The notes under the pieces are model-generated. The model was not told the DNA's origin and did not search any database. It was given only the letters and a program-made list of their open reading frames with translations. The position numbers and the translations under genes were made by a program. This document shows positions 25,256-35,786 of a DNA stretch of 42,452 nucleotides, one piece after another. Within the stretch, counting starts at the first letter, position 1. The number at the start of each line of letters is the position of its first letter. This DNA is from Pyramidobacter sp. C12-8 (GTDB taxonomy: Bacteria > Synergistota > Synergistia > Synergistales > Dethiosulfovibrionaceae). The stretch is taken from NCBI RefSeq assembly GCF_002007215.1, contig NZ_MUHX01000023.1, positions 1 to 42,452 on the forward strand. The letters run 5' to 3'.

Positions 25256-26251
25256 ATGAGTAAGGTCGTCATCGCCGGCAGAGTGCCGGATGCGGGCAGA
25301 AAAATCCTGTACGAACGCTGCGCCGGCCGCTACGACGTGGCAGAAGTCCTGAGCGGCGAGGATCTGGCGAGGCATCTGGACGGTACCTATTATATCCTGC
25401 GCGGCTTCCCGATGGGAGCGTCGGAAATCGAAAAACTCGGCGGCGACGCCCGACTGATCCACCGCTGGGGAGTCGGTTTCGACGCGGTCGATATCGAGGC
25501 GGCGGGGAAAAAAGGCATCACCGTCTCGATCTGCGCCGGCGTCAACTCGCAGCCCGTCGCCGAGCTGACCGTCATGCTGATGCTCGCCTCGCTGCGCCAT
25601 CTGCCCGAGCTGATGAGCCGCGCTAAAGCGGGGCGCAAGGACAAGGAAGACATCATCGCGCGCTCGTGGCTGATCAGCGGCAAACGCGTCGGCCTCGTCG
25701 GCCTTGGCAGCATCGGCCGGCGTGTGGCCGCAGCCGTCGGCGGCATGGGCGCGGAAGTGACCTATTACGACCCTTGCCGCGCCGCGCCGGAGACCGAAAA
25801 GGAACTGGGCGTCGAATTTCTGCCGCTCGACGAACTTCTGAAGAGCAGCGACATCGTCAGCCTGCACATGCCTCTGCTCGATTCGACCCGGCACCTGATC
25901 GACGCAGCCGCCCTCGCCAAAATGAAACCATCGGCCCTGCTGGTCAACACCGCCCGCGGCGGCATCGTCGACACCGAAGCGCTGCTGAAGGCGCTGGCGG
26001 AAAAACGCCTTTTCGGCGCCGCGCTCGACACGATCGAGAACGAGCCGCTCCCCGCCGATCATCCGGCCTTCAGACTCGACAACCTGATCATCACCCCCCA
26101 CGCCGGCGGCAACACGGAAGACAACAACCGCAACATGGCAGTCTACATCATGGACAACATCGACGCCATGGAAAGCGGCCGCGGACCGAACCCGCGCAGC
26201 GTCGTCAACCGGCAGTTCCTTGGCAGGCAGCGGATTTCCGATCCGCTCTGA
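25256..26251 (+). CDS. D-2-hydroxyacid dehydrogenase, NAD-dependent
   Basis: A 331-residue enzyme interconverting a 2-oxo acid and a D-2-hydroxy acid. The dinucleotide motif GLGSIG (149-154) and the catalytic triad Arg234 (NTARGG), Glu263 (ENEP) and His282 (PHAGG) are present. A three-codon mini-frame (ATG TTA TGA, 25251-25259) overlaps its ATG, which might help re-initiation because the ribosome-binding site is weak. In this operon it could reduce the oxo acid released by the RraA-like aldolase, or oxidise an imported hydroxy acid. The exact substrate is not readable. Confidence 0.9.
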   Translation: MSKVVIAGRVPDAGRKILYERCAGRYDVAEVLSGEDLARHLDGTYYILRGFPMGASEIEKLGGDARLIHRWGVGFDAVDIEAAGKKGITVSICAGVNSQPVAELTVMLMLASLRHLPELMSRAKAGRKDKEDIIARSWLISGKRVGLVGLGSIGRRVAAAVGGMGAEVTYYDPCRAAPETEKELGVEFLPLDELLKSSDIVSLHMPLLDSTRHLIDAAALAKMKPSALLVNTARGGIVDTEALLKALAEKRLFGAALDTIENEPLPADHPAFRLDNLIITPHAGGNTEDNNRNMAVYIMDNIDAMESGRGPNPRSVVNRQFLGRQRISDPL

Positions 26252-26298
26252 AATGTTCACACCGCACCGGATCCTCAAAATTTTTTAGGAGGCGAATC

Positions 26299-27264
26299 AT
26301 GATGAAAAAAAGTTCACGCATCGCAGGTATTGTGACGGCGCTGACCGTTCTGTTCTGCAGCGCCGCCGCGGCGGAAAACGGCTGGCCGACTAAACCGATC
26401 ACGCTGGTATGCGGGTACAGCGCCGGCGGCAGTTCTGATCTCGGCTGCCGCTATCTGGCGGCGGCGCTTGAAAAGCAGCTGGGCGTGCCCGTCGTCGTCG
26501 AAAACCGTCCCGGCAGCGGCAGCTGGGTGGCGTGGAACCGTTTTCTCCACAACACGCCCGCCGACGGCAACACGTTCGCCCTCGTCAACCTGAGCGCCGT
26601 GTTCGGGCACTACGACGACAAGACGCCCCGCAAAGAGACCATCGACGACTTTGAGCTTCTTGCCAACCAGGCCATCGACTATCAGGTCATCGCCATCCGC
26701 CCCGACGAAAAGCGTTTCACGGATTATAAAAGCCTGCTCGAATACGCCAAGAGCAACGAACTCCTGACGGCAGCTTCCAGCACCGGCATCACCAGCGGCG
26801 AAGCGAGCGTGGCCCGCATGCTCGAAAAATTCCACGGCGCCAAAGTCAGCGTCGTGCCTGTCGGCGGAGCCGGCGACGCGAACACCATGTTCATCTCCGG
26901 CAACATCGATTTCCTGATCGGCAATGTCGGCGACGTCACGCTCAATCCAGAAAACTACAAGGTCATCGTCCTCTTTGCCAACGAGCGCGACGAGCAGCTG
27001 CCCGACGTGCCTACCGAAAAGGAACTGGGGCTGGGCGATTACGTCTCCTTCTCCGCGCGCGGCTACGCCTACATGAAGGGCGTCGATCCCGAGATCGTCG
27101 CGAAGATGACCCAGGCCGTCAGCGCCGCTATTCAAGACCCCGAGTGTCTCGAGAACATGCGCAAGATGGGCGTCAACGTCGAGCTCTATTCCGGCGACGC
27201 TTACAAGAAGCTGCTGAACGATCAGCTCGAGTGGAGATGCAGGATTTGGGACGTGAAGCGTTAA
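26299..27264 (+). CDS. tctC: Tripartite tricarboxylate transporter binding protein (TctC/Bug)
   Basis: A 321-residue periplasmic protein with a signal peptide (SRIAGIVTALTVLFCSAAAA) followed by the Bug-family opening WPTKPITLVCGYSAGGSSD. VENRPGSGSWVA and GDANTMFISGNIDFLIGNVG are further family stretches. It catches a carboxylated solute and hands it to TctA/TctB. The start follows ttaggaggcgaatc. Ligands in this family range from citrate to aromatic acids; here a hydroxy- or oxo-acid metabolised by the two enzymes upstream is likely. Confidence 0.92.
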   Translation: MMKKSSRIAGIVTALTVLFCSAAAAENGWPTKPITLVCGYSAGGSSDLGCRYLAAALEKQLGVPVVVENRPGSGSWVAWNRFLHNTPADGNTFALVNLSAVFGHYDDKTPRKETIDDFELLANQAIDYQVIAIRPDEKRFTDYKSLLEYAKSNELLTAASSTGITSGEASVARMLEKFHGAKVSVVPVGGAGDANTMFISGNIDFLIGNVGDVTLNPENYKVIVLFANERDEQLPDVPTEKELGLGDYVSFSARGYAYMKGVDPEIVAKMTQAVSAAIQDPECLENMRKMGVNVELYSGDAYKKLLNDQLEWRCRIWDVKR

Positions 27265-27343
27265 TCCCGGTCTGATGAATTTTTTCGCGCCGCTGCCTTT
27301 TGCCGGTCAGCGGCGCTTTGAGTAAAACAAGGGGAGGTTTCTC

Positions 27344-27823
27344 ATGAAACGACATCAGGACGTGATCATTGGCATCGTCATCCTGCTGTTCTGCGCCTTT
27401 TTCACGTGTTGTGCCCTGAGGATGGACATGGGACCGGCTCTGATGCCGCTCATTCTGCTCGCCTTTATGGCGGTATTGGGCCTCATCATCTTAGCCGACG
27501 GCATTCGAAAAACGCGCCGAGCAACGGCGGAGAACCCCGTCAGGCCTTTCGTGACCTGCGCTACGTTGAAAACGCCGCTGACCATGTTCGCTTTGATCGT
27601 TGTCTATGTTCTGCTGTTCCTCGCCGTTGGTTACTATGCCGCAACGATACTCTTTCTGATGGCGGCGATGCGTTTTCTCAAGCAGAAGAGTTGGCTGTTC
27701 ATCGCGGTCACCACCGCCGGATTCGTGGCCTTCGCTTATTTCTTCCTCGTTCGTCAGCTGAACGTCTCCATCGACGAATTGGGCTGGCTCGGCAACTGGC
27801 TGCGGATGCGCGGCGGATTTTAG
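27344..27823 (+). CDS. tctB: Tripartite tricarboxylate transporter small subunit (TctB)
   Basis: A 159-residue protein with four hydrophobic segments, the size and topology of TctB. It follows tctC by 79 bp and precedes tctA by 11 bp. The ribosome-binding site is aaggggaggtttctc. Sequence conservation in TctB is low, so the call leans on position and topology. Confidence 0.9.
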   Translation: MKRHQDVIIGIVILLFCAFFTCCALRMDMGPALMPLILLAFMAVLGLIILADGIRKTRRATAENPVRPFVTCATLKTPLTMFALIVVYVLLFLAVGYYAATILFLMAAMRFLKQKSWLFIAVTTAGFVAFAYFFLVRQLNVSIDELGWLGNWLRMRGGF

Positions 27824-27834
27824 GAGGCGATCTC

Positions 27835-29346
27835 ATGGAACTGGTAAGACAGGTCCTCGGTATGACCTTCGAGTGGGGGGCGCTGACGGGGCTGATCGTC
27901 GGCACCGTCGGCGGCATCGTCATCGGCGCTCTGCCCGGCTTCAGCGCATCCATGGGCGTGGCGCTGCTGATTCCCATCACCTACGGAATGTCGCCCGTCG
28001 CCGGGCTGATCATGCTGACGGCCGTCTATACGTCGGCCATTTACGGCGGCTCGATCACCGCCACGCTGTGCCACACGCCCGGCACGCCGGCTTCCGCCGC
28101 GACGGCGATCGATGGATACAAGCTGACCCAGCAGGGACGCGGCATGGAAGCCGTCGGCGTCTGCACGGTCGCTTCCATGATCGGCGGCGTCGTCGGCGCG
28201 CTGGCGCTGTTGTTCCTTTCGCCGCCGTTGGGGAAATTCTCCCTGCAATTTTCGGCGCTTGAGTACTGCATGCTGGCCATCTTCGGCGTCACGATCATCG
28301 CCTCCCTGGCTGGAGAATCGCTGTACAAGGGGCTGTTTTCGGGCATTCTCGGCCTGTTCCTCGGCACCGTCGGTCTGGATGCCATCACCGGCACGCCGCG
28401 TTTCACCTTCGGTTCCATCCAGCTCGAAGACGGCATCCAGTTCGTTCCCGCGCTGATCGGCATGTTCTCGATCTCGCAGGTCATGATCATCGCCGACGAT
28501 GTCTTCAAGGGCAAGCATGCCATCGTCGACGAAAAGAGCATGACGGGGCGTATCCTGCCGCCCTGGAGCGAGTTCAAAGGGCTGATTCCGACCATCGCCC
28601 GTTCATCCGTCATCGGCACGATCATCGGTATCATTCCGACGGCCGGCGCCGGCGTTTCTTCATGGGTCTGTTACAGCCTCGGCAAAAAATTCTCCAAACA
28701 TCCCGATAAATTCGGCAACGGCTCTCTCGAAGGGGTGGCCTCGTCCGAAGCCGGCAATAACGCCGCCACCGGCGGCGCGCTCGTTCCCCTGATCACGCTG
28801 GCTCTGCCCGGCAGCGCGGTGGCGGCCATCCTTCTCGGCGGCATGCTCATGCACGGACTCGTCCCGGGAGCTTCCATGTTCACCGAAAAGGCTCCCGTTA
28901 CCTACACGATCATATTCGGTTATCTGCTTTCCAACGTTCTCATGGGGCTCATCGGTCTGGCTGTCGCCAAATACGTGGCCCGGGTCAGCACCATCCCGAT
29001 GGGCGTGCTCGGTCCGCTTGTCGTCGCGCTCTCCGCCATCGGCACCTACGCGATCCGCAACAACATGTTCGACGTGTTCGTGATGCTTGCTTTCGGTCTG
29101 CTGGGGTATTTGCTGCGGCGGACGGGCTTCGCCACCGCGCCCCTCGTGCTGGGCATGGTGCTGGGCGAAATCGTCGAGAGCAATTGGCGCCGCGCGCTGA
29201 TCATGTCCCGCGGCAATATGTTCAAATATTTCCTGAGCCGTCCTATCAGCCTTGCGCTGCTGGTCCTCATCGCGCTCTCCATGTTCACGCCGGTCCTGAT
29301 GAATTACGTGAATAAAAAGTCGCGAGTTCAGGAAAAATCTGCCTGA
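27835..29346 (+). CDS. tctA: Tripartite tricarboxylate transporter large subunit (TctA)
   Basis: A 503-residue inner-membrane protein with about twelve segments. It shows TctA hallmarks: GGIVIGALPGFSASMGVALL near residue 30, AIYGGSITATLCHTPGTPAS near 65 and GVASSEAGNNAATGGALVPL near 305. The start at 27835 follows ttaggaggcgatctc; a longer in-frame reading to 27406 only shadows tctB. It is the last gene of the operon, followed by a strong terminator. Confidence 0.94.
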   Translation: MELVRQVLGMTFEWGALTGLIVGTVGGIVIGALPGFSASMGVALLIPITYGMSPVAGLIMLTAVYTSAIYGGSITATLCHTPGTPASAATAIDGYKLTQQGRGMEAVGVCTVASMIGGVVGALALLFLSPPLGKFSLQFSALEYCMLAIFGVTIIASLAGESLYKGLFSGILGLFLGTVGLDAITGTPRFTFGSIQLEDGIQFVPALIGMFSISQVMIIADDVFKGKHAIVDEKSMTGRILPPWSEFKGLIPTIARSSVIGTIIGIIPTAGAGVSSWVCYSLGKKFSKHPDKFGNGSLEGVASSEAGNNAATGGALVPLITLALPGSAVAAILLGGMLMHGLVPGASMFTEKAPVTYTIIFGYLLSNVLMGLIGLAVAKYVARVSTIPMGVLGPLVVALSAIGTYAIRNNMFDVFVMLAFGLLGYLLRRTGFATAPLVLGMVLGEIVESNWRRALIMSRGNMFKYFLSRPISLALLVLIALSMFTPVLMNYVNKKSRVQEKSA

Positions 29347-29364
29347 CCCCGTTGCGCATCCAAA

Positions 29365-29405
29365 AAAATTTCTGCCCGACCGTTGCGGCCGGGCAGAAAT
29401 TTTTT
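29365..29405. terminator. Bidirectional terminator between tctA and the M55 peptidase gene
   Basis: A 15-bp perfect inverted repeat, aaaaatttctgcccg (29365-29379) and cgggcagaaattttt (29391-29405), with A and T runs on the outside. It serves both converging operons. Confidence 0.9.
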
Positions 29406-29446
29406 GTGTCGAAGCTTGCAGACCAGTTTGCAGACGCCGAATCGAA

Positions 29447-30280
29447 TCAGCTGTTGGCCGTGCTTGCCAGCCCGACGATCGCGCCGGTCCAGCGGCGCAT
29501 TTCCGCCATGCCGCGGCCGCGGACGCGCACGGTGCGGCCGCCGAGGCGTTCGAGTGCGGGGATCTGAGTGGCCGCGTCGCACTGGGCCGTGGTGTGGAAA
29601 GTGACGCGCAGGTCGTAGCTGCCGTCGCCGATGTCGAAAAGCGGGATTTGGCGCGCTTTCAGGCGCTCGACGGCTTCCTTCGCCTTCGCCTTGATATAGC
29701 CGTAGGAGTCCTCCGGCGACAGGCAGTCCGCCGCCAGACGGCCCTTGGCGATTTTCACCCGCGCGTAGACGGGGGCCGCGCCGAGCTGCGCGCGGACTTC
29801 GCGCTCCAATGCGTCGTCGCCCTCGACCAGCGCCACCGGCAGACCGAAGGAGGAGGCGACGGCGGCGTTCAGCCCCAGTTCGCCCATCTCCACGCCGTTC
29901 AGTTCGATCGAATAGACCGTTCCGCCGGAGATGGTGTGGTCGAGCACGGCGACGGGGGTCCCGGCCATGGCGTGGTAGCCGATGAAGAAGACGCCGTCGC
30001 TTCCCGAGCAGCCTTCCATCATGCCCAGGGGCTTGGGCGTGCCGCTGAGCAGGCGCACGCGGCTGCCGAGGCCGTCGATGTCGACGTTGATCTTGCGCCC
30101 GTGCGCGTCGTTGACCAGCACTTCGTCGGCGCCGGCTTCCAGCGCGCCTTCGGCGGCGGCGCGCACGTCGTGCAGTTCCATCTTGCAGCCGAAAGCGTAT
30201 TCGGGACGTCCGTTCATGGTCTGATGAACGTCGGTCACGCCGGTGCAGCCTTCCATATCGGCGCTGATGTAAATTTTCAT
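29447..30280 (-). CDS. M55-family D-aminopeptidase (DppA type)
   Basis: A 277-residue zinc peptidase like Bacillus subtilis DppA, which releases D-amino acids from the N-terminus of short peptides. The metal ligands can be placed: Asp8 and Glu10 (SADMEG), His60 (VNDAHG), His103 (GYHAMAG) and Glu131 or Glu134. It is the last gene behind a dipeptide ABC transporter, which recalls the B. subtilis dpp operon, where the peptidase comes first. Imported D-amino-acid dipeptides, for example from peptidoglycan turnover, are a likely substrate. No symbol is given because dppA also names the binding protein. Confidence 0.92.
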   Translation of the reverse strand: MKIYISADMEGCTGVTDVHQTMNGRPEYAFGCKMELHDVRAAAEGALEAGADEVLVNDAHGRKINVDIDGLGSRVRLLSGTPKPLGMMEGCSGSDGVFFIGYHAMAGTPVAVLDHTISGGTVYSIELNGVEMGELGLNAAVASSFGLPVALVEGDDALEREVRAQLGAAPVYARVKIAKGRLAADCLSPEDSYGYIKAKAKEAVERLKARQIPLFDIGDGSYDLRVTFHTTAQCDAATQIPALERLGGRTVRVRGRGMAEMRRWTGAIVGLASTANS

Positions 30281-30344
30281 GGGGCGATCAGATTCCTTTC
30301 ACGGGATTTTTGTTCGTCACGAGGGGCGCGGCGGCGACAACAAA

Positions 30345-30378
30345 GGGACTGAGGGCGGAAAAGGCCGGCCTCAGTCCC
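30345..30378 (-). other. Hairpin between the binding-protein and M55 peptidase genes
   Basis: A 10-bp perfect stem gggactgagg / cctcagtccc with a 14-base loop. On the minus strand it is followed by tttgttgt, a weak U tract. It may reduce read-through into the peptidase gene or protect the upstream mRNA. Confidence 0.5.
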
Positions 30379-30422
30379 GCTTTCGCGCCTGGATCCGCGC
30401 GCTTCCGTTTTTTGCGAGCCGT

Positions 30423-31994
30423 TTATTCCACGTAGGTCAAGTGATTCACCATGACGAAGTTGATCGGATAAATGTCGAGGTTCTTCACTTCCCTGCGGAC
30501 GGCGTACAGGTTCTTGATGGAATAGATCGGGATGCGGGGCTGATCGGCGACCAGCTGTTCTTCGATCTTTTCGTAAGCGGCCTTGCGCAGGGCGTTGTCG
30601 GATTCGCGCATGCCGTCTTTGATGCCCTGATCGACGATCTCGTTGCGATAGAAGCTCTGGTTCTGTCCCGTCGGAGGCACCAGCCAGGAAGCCAGCAGCG
30701 GACGGTACACCCAGTCGGCGTCGCCGGTGGAGGGGCTCCAGCCCATCATGAAGATCTGCGCCTTGTTTTTCTCTTCGGGCAATTCGATGCGGGAGTTCAA
30801 CGTCACCCAGTCCATGGCCTGGAGCTTGATCTCCATGCCCACGGCACGGGCGAAACCGATGTAAGCCTCGGGGATGATGGCGCTTTTGCTGGAGGTCCAC
30901 AGTTCGACGCTCAGGCGCTTGCCCTCGGCGTTCGTGCGGATGCCGTCTTCGCCGATCTTGTCCCAGCCGGCTTCCGAGAGCAGCTTTTTGGACAGTTCGG
31001 GATCGTAGGCGATCATGTTGTTCTGGCCGGCAGCGCAGTTGATCATCGGGGAGATGATGCTGTAAGCGGGAACGGCGTTGCCGTGCAGGATCTTGTCGCA
31101 GATGCCCTGGCGGTCGACGCTGTGGCTCAGGCCCCGGCGCACGCGCACGTCGCCGAGGATCGCGTCGCTGGTGTTGACGACGAGCGTGTAAACGGTGATG
31201 TTGGGGAAGATGCGCATCTCCACGTCGTCGCGGGTTTTCAGCCGCTCCACGTCGTTGGTATCGACGGCCTGGGCCACGTGGGCCTCGCCGGTCTCGACGA
31301 GCATGGCGCGCGTCGAAGCCTCGGGCGCGAACTTGTAGATCAGGCCGCTCAGCTTGGGCTTGCCCTGCCAGTAATCCTCGAACGCGGACATCTTCACGTA
31401 GTCGCCGGGTTCCCACTCCTCGAACTTGAAGGGGCCGGTGCCGGAGGGCTGGCGCTTGATCCTGGCGTTTTTGGCGGGATCCTTGACGTAGCTGGGGTCG
31501 AGGATCAGGCCGGCGGTGTGGGCCAGATTGTTGAGGAAGGGGCCGAAGGGCTGCTTGAGGTCGAACGCCACGGTGTATTCGTCGACGACGCGCACTTCCT
31601 TGATGATGGGCTGGTAGAGGGACGTTCTCTTGTAGCGCCCGTTCAGGATGCGGTCGAAGTTGACTTTGACCGCATCGGCGTTGAAGGGCGCGCCGCTGTG
31701 GAAGATGACGCCTTCGCGGAGTTTGAACGTCCAGGTCAGCCGGTCTTCGGAAATTTCCCAACTCTTGGCCAGCTTGGGCACGACGTCCAGCGACATATTG
31801 AAATCGACGAGCCCTTCGTAGATCTTGCGGTTCAGGTCTTCGGACGGCGTGTCGGTGATGTCCTGCGGGTCGAGGGAAATGATTTCCGCCGACTTGACGA
31901 TCGTCAGGACGTCCTTGTCCAGAGCCAGAACCGGTCCGGCGGCGAGCAGAGCCGCCCCCGCGAGCGCGAGCAGCGCGGTACGGTAAAACTTCAT
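30423..31994 (-). CDS. Dipeptide/oligopeptide ABC transporter substrate-binding protein
   Basis: A 523-residue SBP_bac_5-family periplasmic protein with a signal peptide (KFYRTALLALAGAALLAAGP, cleavage near VLA). Family landmarks are LDPQDITDTPSEDLNRKIYE near the N-terminus, WTFKLREGVIFHSGAPFNAD near residue 90 and GTGPFKFEEW near 180. The start at 31994 follows taaggaggaatgccgt; an in-frame upstream start lacks this. It is the fifth gene of the operon dppB-dppC-dppD-dppF-binding protein-peptidase, an order that differs from the usual one with the binding protein first. Confidence 0.92.
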   Translation of the reverse strand: MKFYRTALLALAGAALLAAGPVLALDKDVLTIVKSAEIISLDPQDITDTPSEDLNRKIYEGLVDFNMSLDVVPKLAKSWEISEDRLTWTFKLREGVIFHSGAPFNADAVKVNFDRILNGRYKRTSLYQPIIKEVRVVDEYTVAFDLKQPFGPFLNNLAHTAGLILDPSYVKDPAKNARIKRQPSGTGPFKFEEWEPGDYVKMSAFEDYWQGKPKLSGLIYKFAPEASTRAMLVETGEAHVAQAVDTNDVERLKTRDDVEMRIFPNITVYTLVVNTSDAILGDVRVRRGLSHSVDRQGICDKILHGNAVPAYSIISPMINCAAGQNNMIAYDPELSKKLLSEAGWDKIGEDGIRTNAEGKRLSVELWTSSKSAIIPEAYIGFARAVGMEIKLQAMDWVTLNSRIELPEEKNKAQIFMMGWSPSTGDADWVYRPLLASWLVPPTGQNQSFYRNEIVDQGIKDGMRESDNALRKAAYEKIEEQLVADQPRIPIYSIKNLYAVRREVKNLDIYPINFVMVNHLTYVE

Positions 31995-32037
31995 ACGGCA
32001 TTCCTCCTTAAAAAATTCATCCCTTGCGGGGATTCCC

Positions 32038-32059
32038 TTCCGCCGCAAAAACGGCGGAA
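32038..32059 (-). other. Hairpin in the dppF / binding-protein gap
   Basis: An 8-bp perfect stem ttccgccg / cggcggaa with a six-base loop, just upstream of the binding-protein gene on the minus strand. A smaller stem (atccc / gggat, about 32019-32033) follows it. Such leader hairpins commonly raise the stability of binding-protein mRNA compared with the membrane subunits. Confidence 0.45.
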
Positions 32060-32076
32060 AACATCGAAACGGCTCG

Positions 32077-33031
<955 letters not shown>

Positions 33032-33045
<14 letters not shown>

Positions 33046-34009
33046 AGCAGGCCACCTCATGTCCTTCCTCCGCTTCCACGGCCGCCGGCCGCGCCAGAGC
33101 GCAGCGCTTCGTCGCGAGCGAGCAGCGGGCGCGGAACTTGCAGCCTTCCGGCAGATGCAGCAGATTGGGCAGCGCGCCGGGAATGACTTCCAGATATTCC
33201 TGCGCCTGATCGAGACGGGGAATAGCTCCCAGCAATCCCTGCGTGTAAGGGTGAAGCGGATGTTCGAAGATCTGGCGGACCGTGCCGTATTCGATGATGC
33301 TGCCGGCGTACATGACGGCTACCTTCTGCGCCATCGTGGCGATCACGCCGAGGTCGTGGGAGATCAGCATGATGCTGCTGCCGAAATCCTTCTGCAAATC
33401 TTTTATCAGCGACAGGATCTGAGCCTGAATGGAGACGTCGAGCGCCGTCGTCGGCTCGTCCGCGATCAGCATCCGAGGGTTGCACGACAGCGCCATGGCG
33501 ATCATGACGCGCTGTTTCATGCCGCCCGAAAACTGGTGCGGATAGCGCTTCATCGACTTTTCGGGATCGGGGATATTGACTTTTTTGAATATCTCCGCCG
33601 CGCGAGCGTGGATCTGCGCCGCGCTCATATCGGGATTGTGGACGCGGATCGCCTCTTCCACCTGACGCCCTACCGTGAAGACGGGGTTCAGCGAGCTCAT
33701 CGGATCCTGAAAGATCATGGCGATATCCTTGCCGCGGATCTGGCGCATCCGTTCCGGCGTCGCCTGCGCGAGGTCCTCGCCCTCGAACAGGATTTTGCCG
33801 CCGATGATCTTTCCCGGCGGCGACGGGATCAAACGCATGATGCAGGCCGAGGTCACCGACTTGCCGCAGCCCGTCTCGCCGACGAGGCCGAGGATCTCGC
33901 CGCGGCCGACGCTGAAACTGACGTTTTCCAGCGCCTTGACGATCCCTTCTTCCGTGTAGAACCACGCGTTCAGATTTTCGACGCGAAGCAGAGTTTTATC
34001 GTCAGTCAT
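33032..34009 (-). CDS. dppD: Dipeptide ABC transporter ATP-binding protein DppD
   Basis: A 325-residue ABC ATPase with Walker A GETGCGKS (44-51), signature [15 protein letters not shown], Walker [13 protein letters not shown] and the C-terminal Cys cluster [20 protein letters not shown] typical of this family. It pairs with DppF to drive peptide import. The start follows a purine-rich gaaggagtaatccgcc on the minus strand, six bases after dppC ends. Confidence 0.94.
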
Positions 34010-34015
34010 GGCGGA

Positions 34016-34876
34016 TTACTCCTTCAAACGGGGATTCAACGCGTCCTGAAGCCCGTCTCCGAAGAAGTTGAAGCCGAGGACGACGATCATGATCGTCACG
34101 CCGGGAATGATCGCGACGTGAGGGGCGGAACGCAGGTACACCCGGGCGGCGGAAAGCATCGTTCCCCATTCGGGGGACGGCGGCTGTACCCCCAGCCCGA
34201 GAAAGCCCAGCCCTGCGGCCGTCAGCAGCACCGTCGCCATGCGCATCGTCGTCTGCACGATGATCGGCGAGATGGCGTTGGGCAGGACGTAGCGGAACAG
34301 GATCGACAGATCGTTCTCGCCGATCGCCCGCGCCGCCGTCACGTAATCGTTTTTCTTGACGCTGATCACCGCGCCGCGCGCTACGCGCGAAAATCCCGGC
34401 ACCGAGTTGATGCCGATGGCGACGATCAGATTCGTCAGACTCGGCCCGAGGATGGCGACGATCGCCAGTGCCAGCAGAATGCCCGGAAAAGCCATCATGA
34501 CGTCCATCAGGCGCATGACGATCTCGTCGACCTTGCCGCCGAAGTAGCCGCTGGCCGAACCGAGGAACGTCCCCACCGCCAGCGAAATCATCACCGCCCA
34601 GAACTGGATCACCAGCGAGACGCGGGCGCCGTAAAGCAGACGGCTGAGGATGTCGCGCCCGAACTCGTCGCAGCCCAGCCAGTGGGCCATACAGGGACGG
34701 AGATAGGAAAGGTTCAGATCCTGAAAGTAAGGATCGTACGGAGCCAGCCACGGGCCGCAGAGAGCCAGAAACAGATACACGCCGACGATGACCAGCCCCG
34801 CGACCGCCGTCTTGCTCCGGCGCAGACGGCGCCATACCAGCGCCGCGTGAGTTTGCGTTCTTCCCCGACTATTCAT
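34016..34876 (-). CDS. dppC: Dipeptide ABC transporter permease DppC
   Basis: A 286-residue permease. The N-terminal RRLRRSKTAVAGLVIVGVYL and the family loop GTSREVGRDVLSR-like AHWLGCDEFGRDILSRLLYG mark the DppC/OppC type, and ISVKKNDYVTAARAIGENDL is the EAA loop that contacts the ATPases. It overlaps dppB by 8 bases and precedes dppD by six. Confidence 0.94.
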   Translation of the reverse strand: MNSRGRTQTHAALVWRRLRRSKTAVAGLVIVGVYLFLALCGPWLAPYDPYFQDLNLSYLRPCMAHWLGCDEFGRDILSRLLYGARVSLVIQFWAVMISLAVGTFLGSASGYFGGKVDEIVMRLMDVMMAFPGILLALAIVAILGPSLTNLIVAIGINSVPGFSRVARGAVISVKKNDYVTAARAIGENDLSILFRYVLPNAISPIIVQTTMRMATVLLTAAGLGFLGLGVQPPSPEWGTMLSAARVYLRSAPHVAIIPGVTIMIVVLGFNFFGDGLQDALNPRLKE

Positions 34877-35786
34877 AGCGGATCCTCGGATCGAGAAAAG
34901 CGTAGAGGATGTCGACCAGAAGATTGGCCCCTACGTAGATAAAAGCCACCACCAGCAGCGTCGCCTGCACCACGGGATAGTCGCGCCCCAGAATCGAATC
35001 GACCAGCAGGCGCCCCACCCCCGGCCAGGCGAAGACCGATTCGGTGAGAACGGCCCCCGTCAGCAGCGAGCCGATCTGCATGCCGATCACGGTCACCGTG
35101 GGGATCATGGCGTTGCGCAGCGCGTGCAGATACACGACGACGCGCTCCGTCAGCCCCTTGGCGCGGGCCGTTGTGACGTAATCCTGGCGCAGCACGTCCA
35201 TCATCGTCGAACGGGTCATGCGCGCGATGATCCCCGCCGAGCCCGTGCCCAGCACGACGGAAGGAAGGACAATGTGCCGCACGCCGCCCATGCCCGCGGC
35301 CGGCAGCCAGCCCAGCTCGACGGCGAACAGCATGACCAGCATGATCGCCAGCCAGAAGGCCGGCATCGAAACGCCGATCAGCGCCAGCGACGTGGAAAGA
35401 TAATCGATCCACGAATACCGCCGCACCGCCGAGAGAATTCCCGCCAGCACCCCCAGAGCGACCGCGAGCAGCATCGCCGCCCCGGCGAGAACCGCCGTGT
35501 TCTTCAGCCGCGATGCGATCAGGCCGATCGCGGGAACCTCATATTTCATCGATTCAAGCGAACCGTCGAAAACTCCCTTGACAAACCGTACATACTGAAC
35601 GGGCAGAGGATCGTCCAAACCGAATCGGTCACGGATCAGCTGCACGTCCTCGATCGTCGCGTCGGGACCGGCAAGCAGCAGTGCCGGATCGCCCGGAGTC
35701 AGGTGCATAATGAGAAACGCGACAATGGAGACGCCGATCATGACGGGGACGGACATCACAAGCCTGCGAAGAATATACTTCCCCAT
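34869..35786 (-). CDS. dppB: Dipeptide ABC transporter permease DppB
   Basis: A 305-residue permease with the standard DppB/OppB start (KYILRRLVMSVPVMIGVSIV) and HLTPGDPALLLAG near residue 28. The EAA loop VLRQDYVTTARAKGLTERVV is near residue 195. It is the first gene of the operon, 127 bases after the predicted transcription start. Confidence 0.95.
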   Translation of the reverse strand: MGKYILRRLVMSVPVMIGVSIVAFLIMHLTPGDPALLLAGPDATIEDVQLIRDRFGLDDPLPVQYVRFVKGVFDGSLESMKYEVPAIGLIASRLKNTAVLAGAAMLLAVALGVLAGILSAVRRYSWIDYLSTSLALIGVSMPAFWLAIMLVMLFAVELGWLPAAGMGGVRHIVLPSVVLGTGSAGIIARMTRSTMMDVLRQDYVTTARAKGLTERVVVYLHALRNAMIPTVTVIGMQIGSLLTGAVLTESVFAWPGVGRLLVDSILGRDYPVVQATLLVVAFIYVGANLLVDILYAFLDPRIRYE

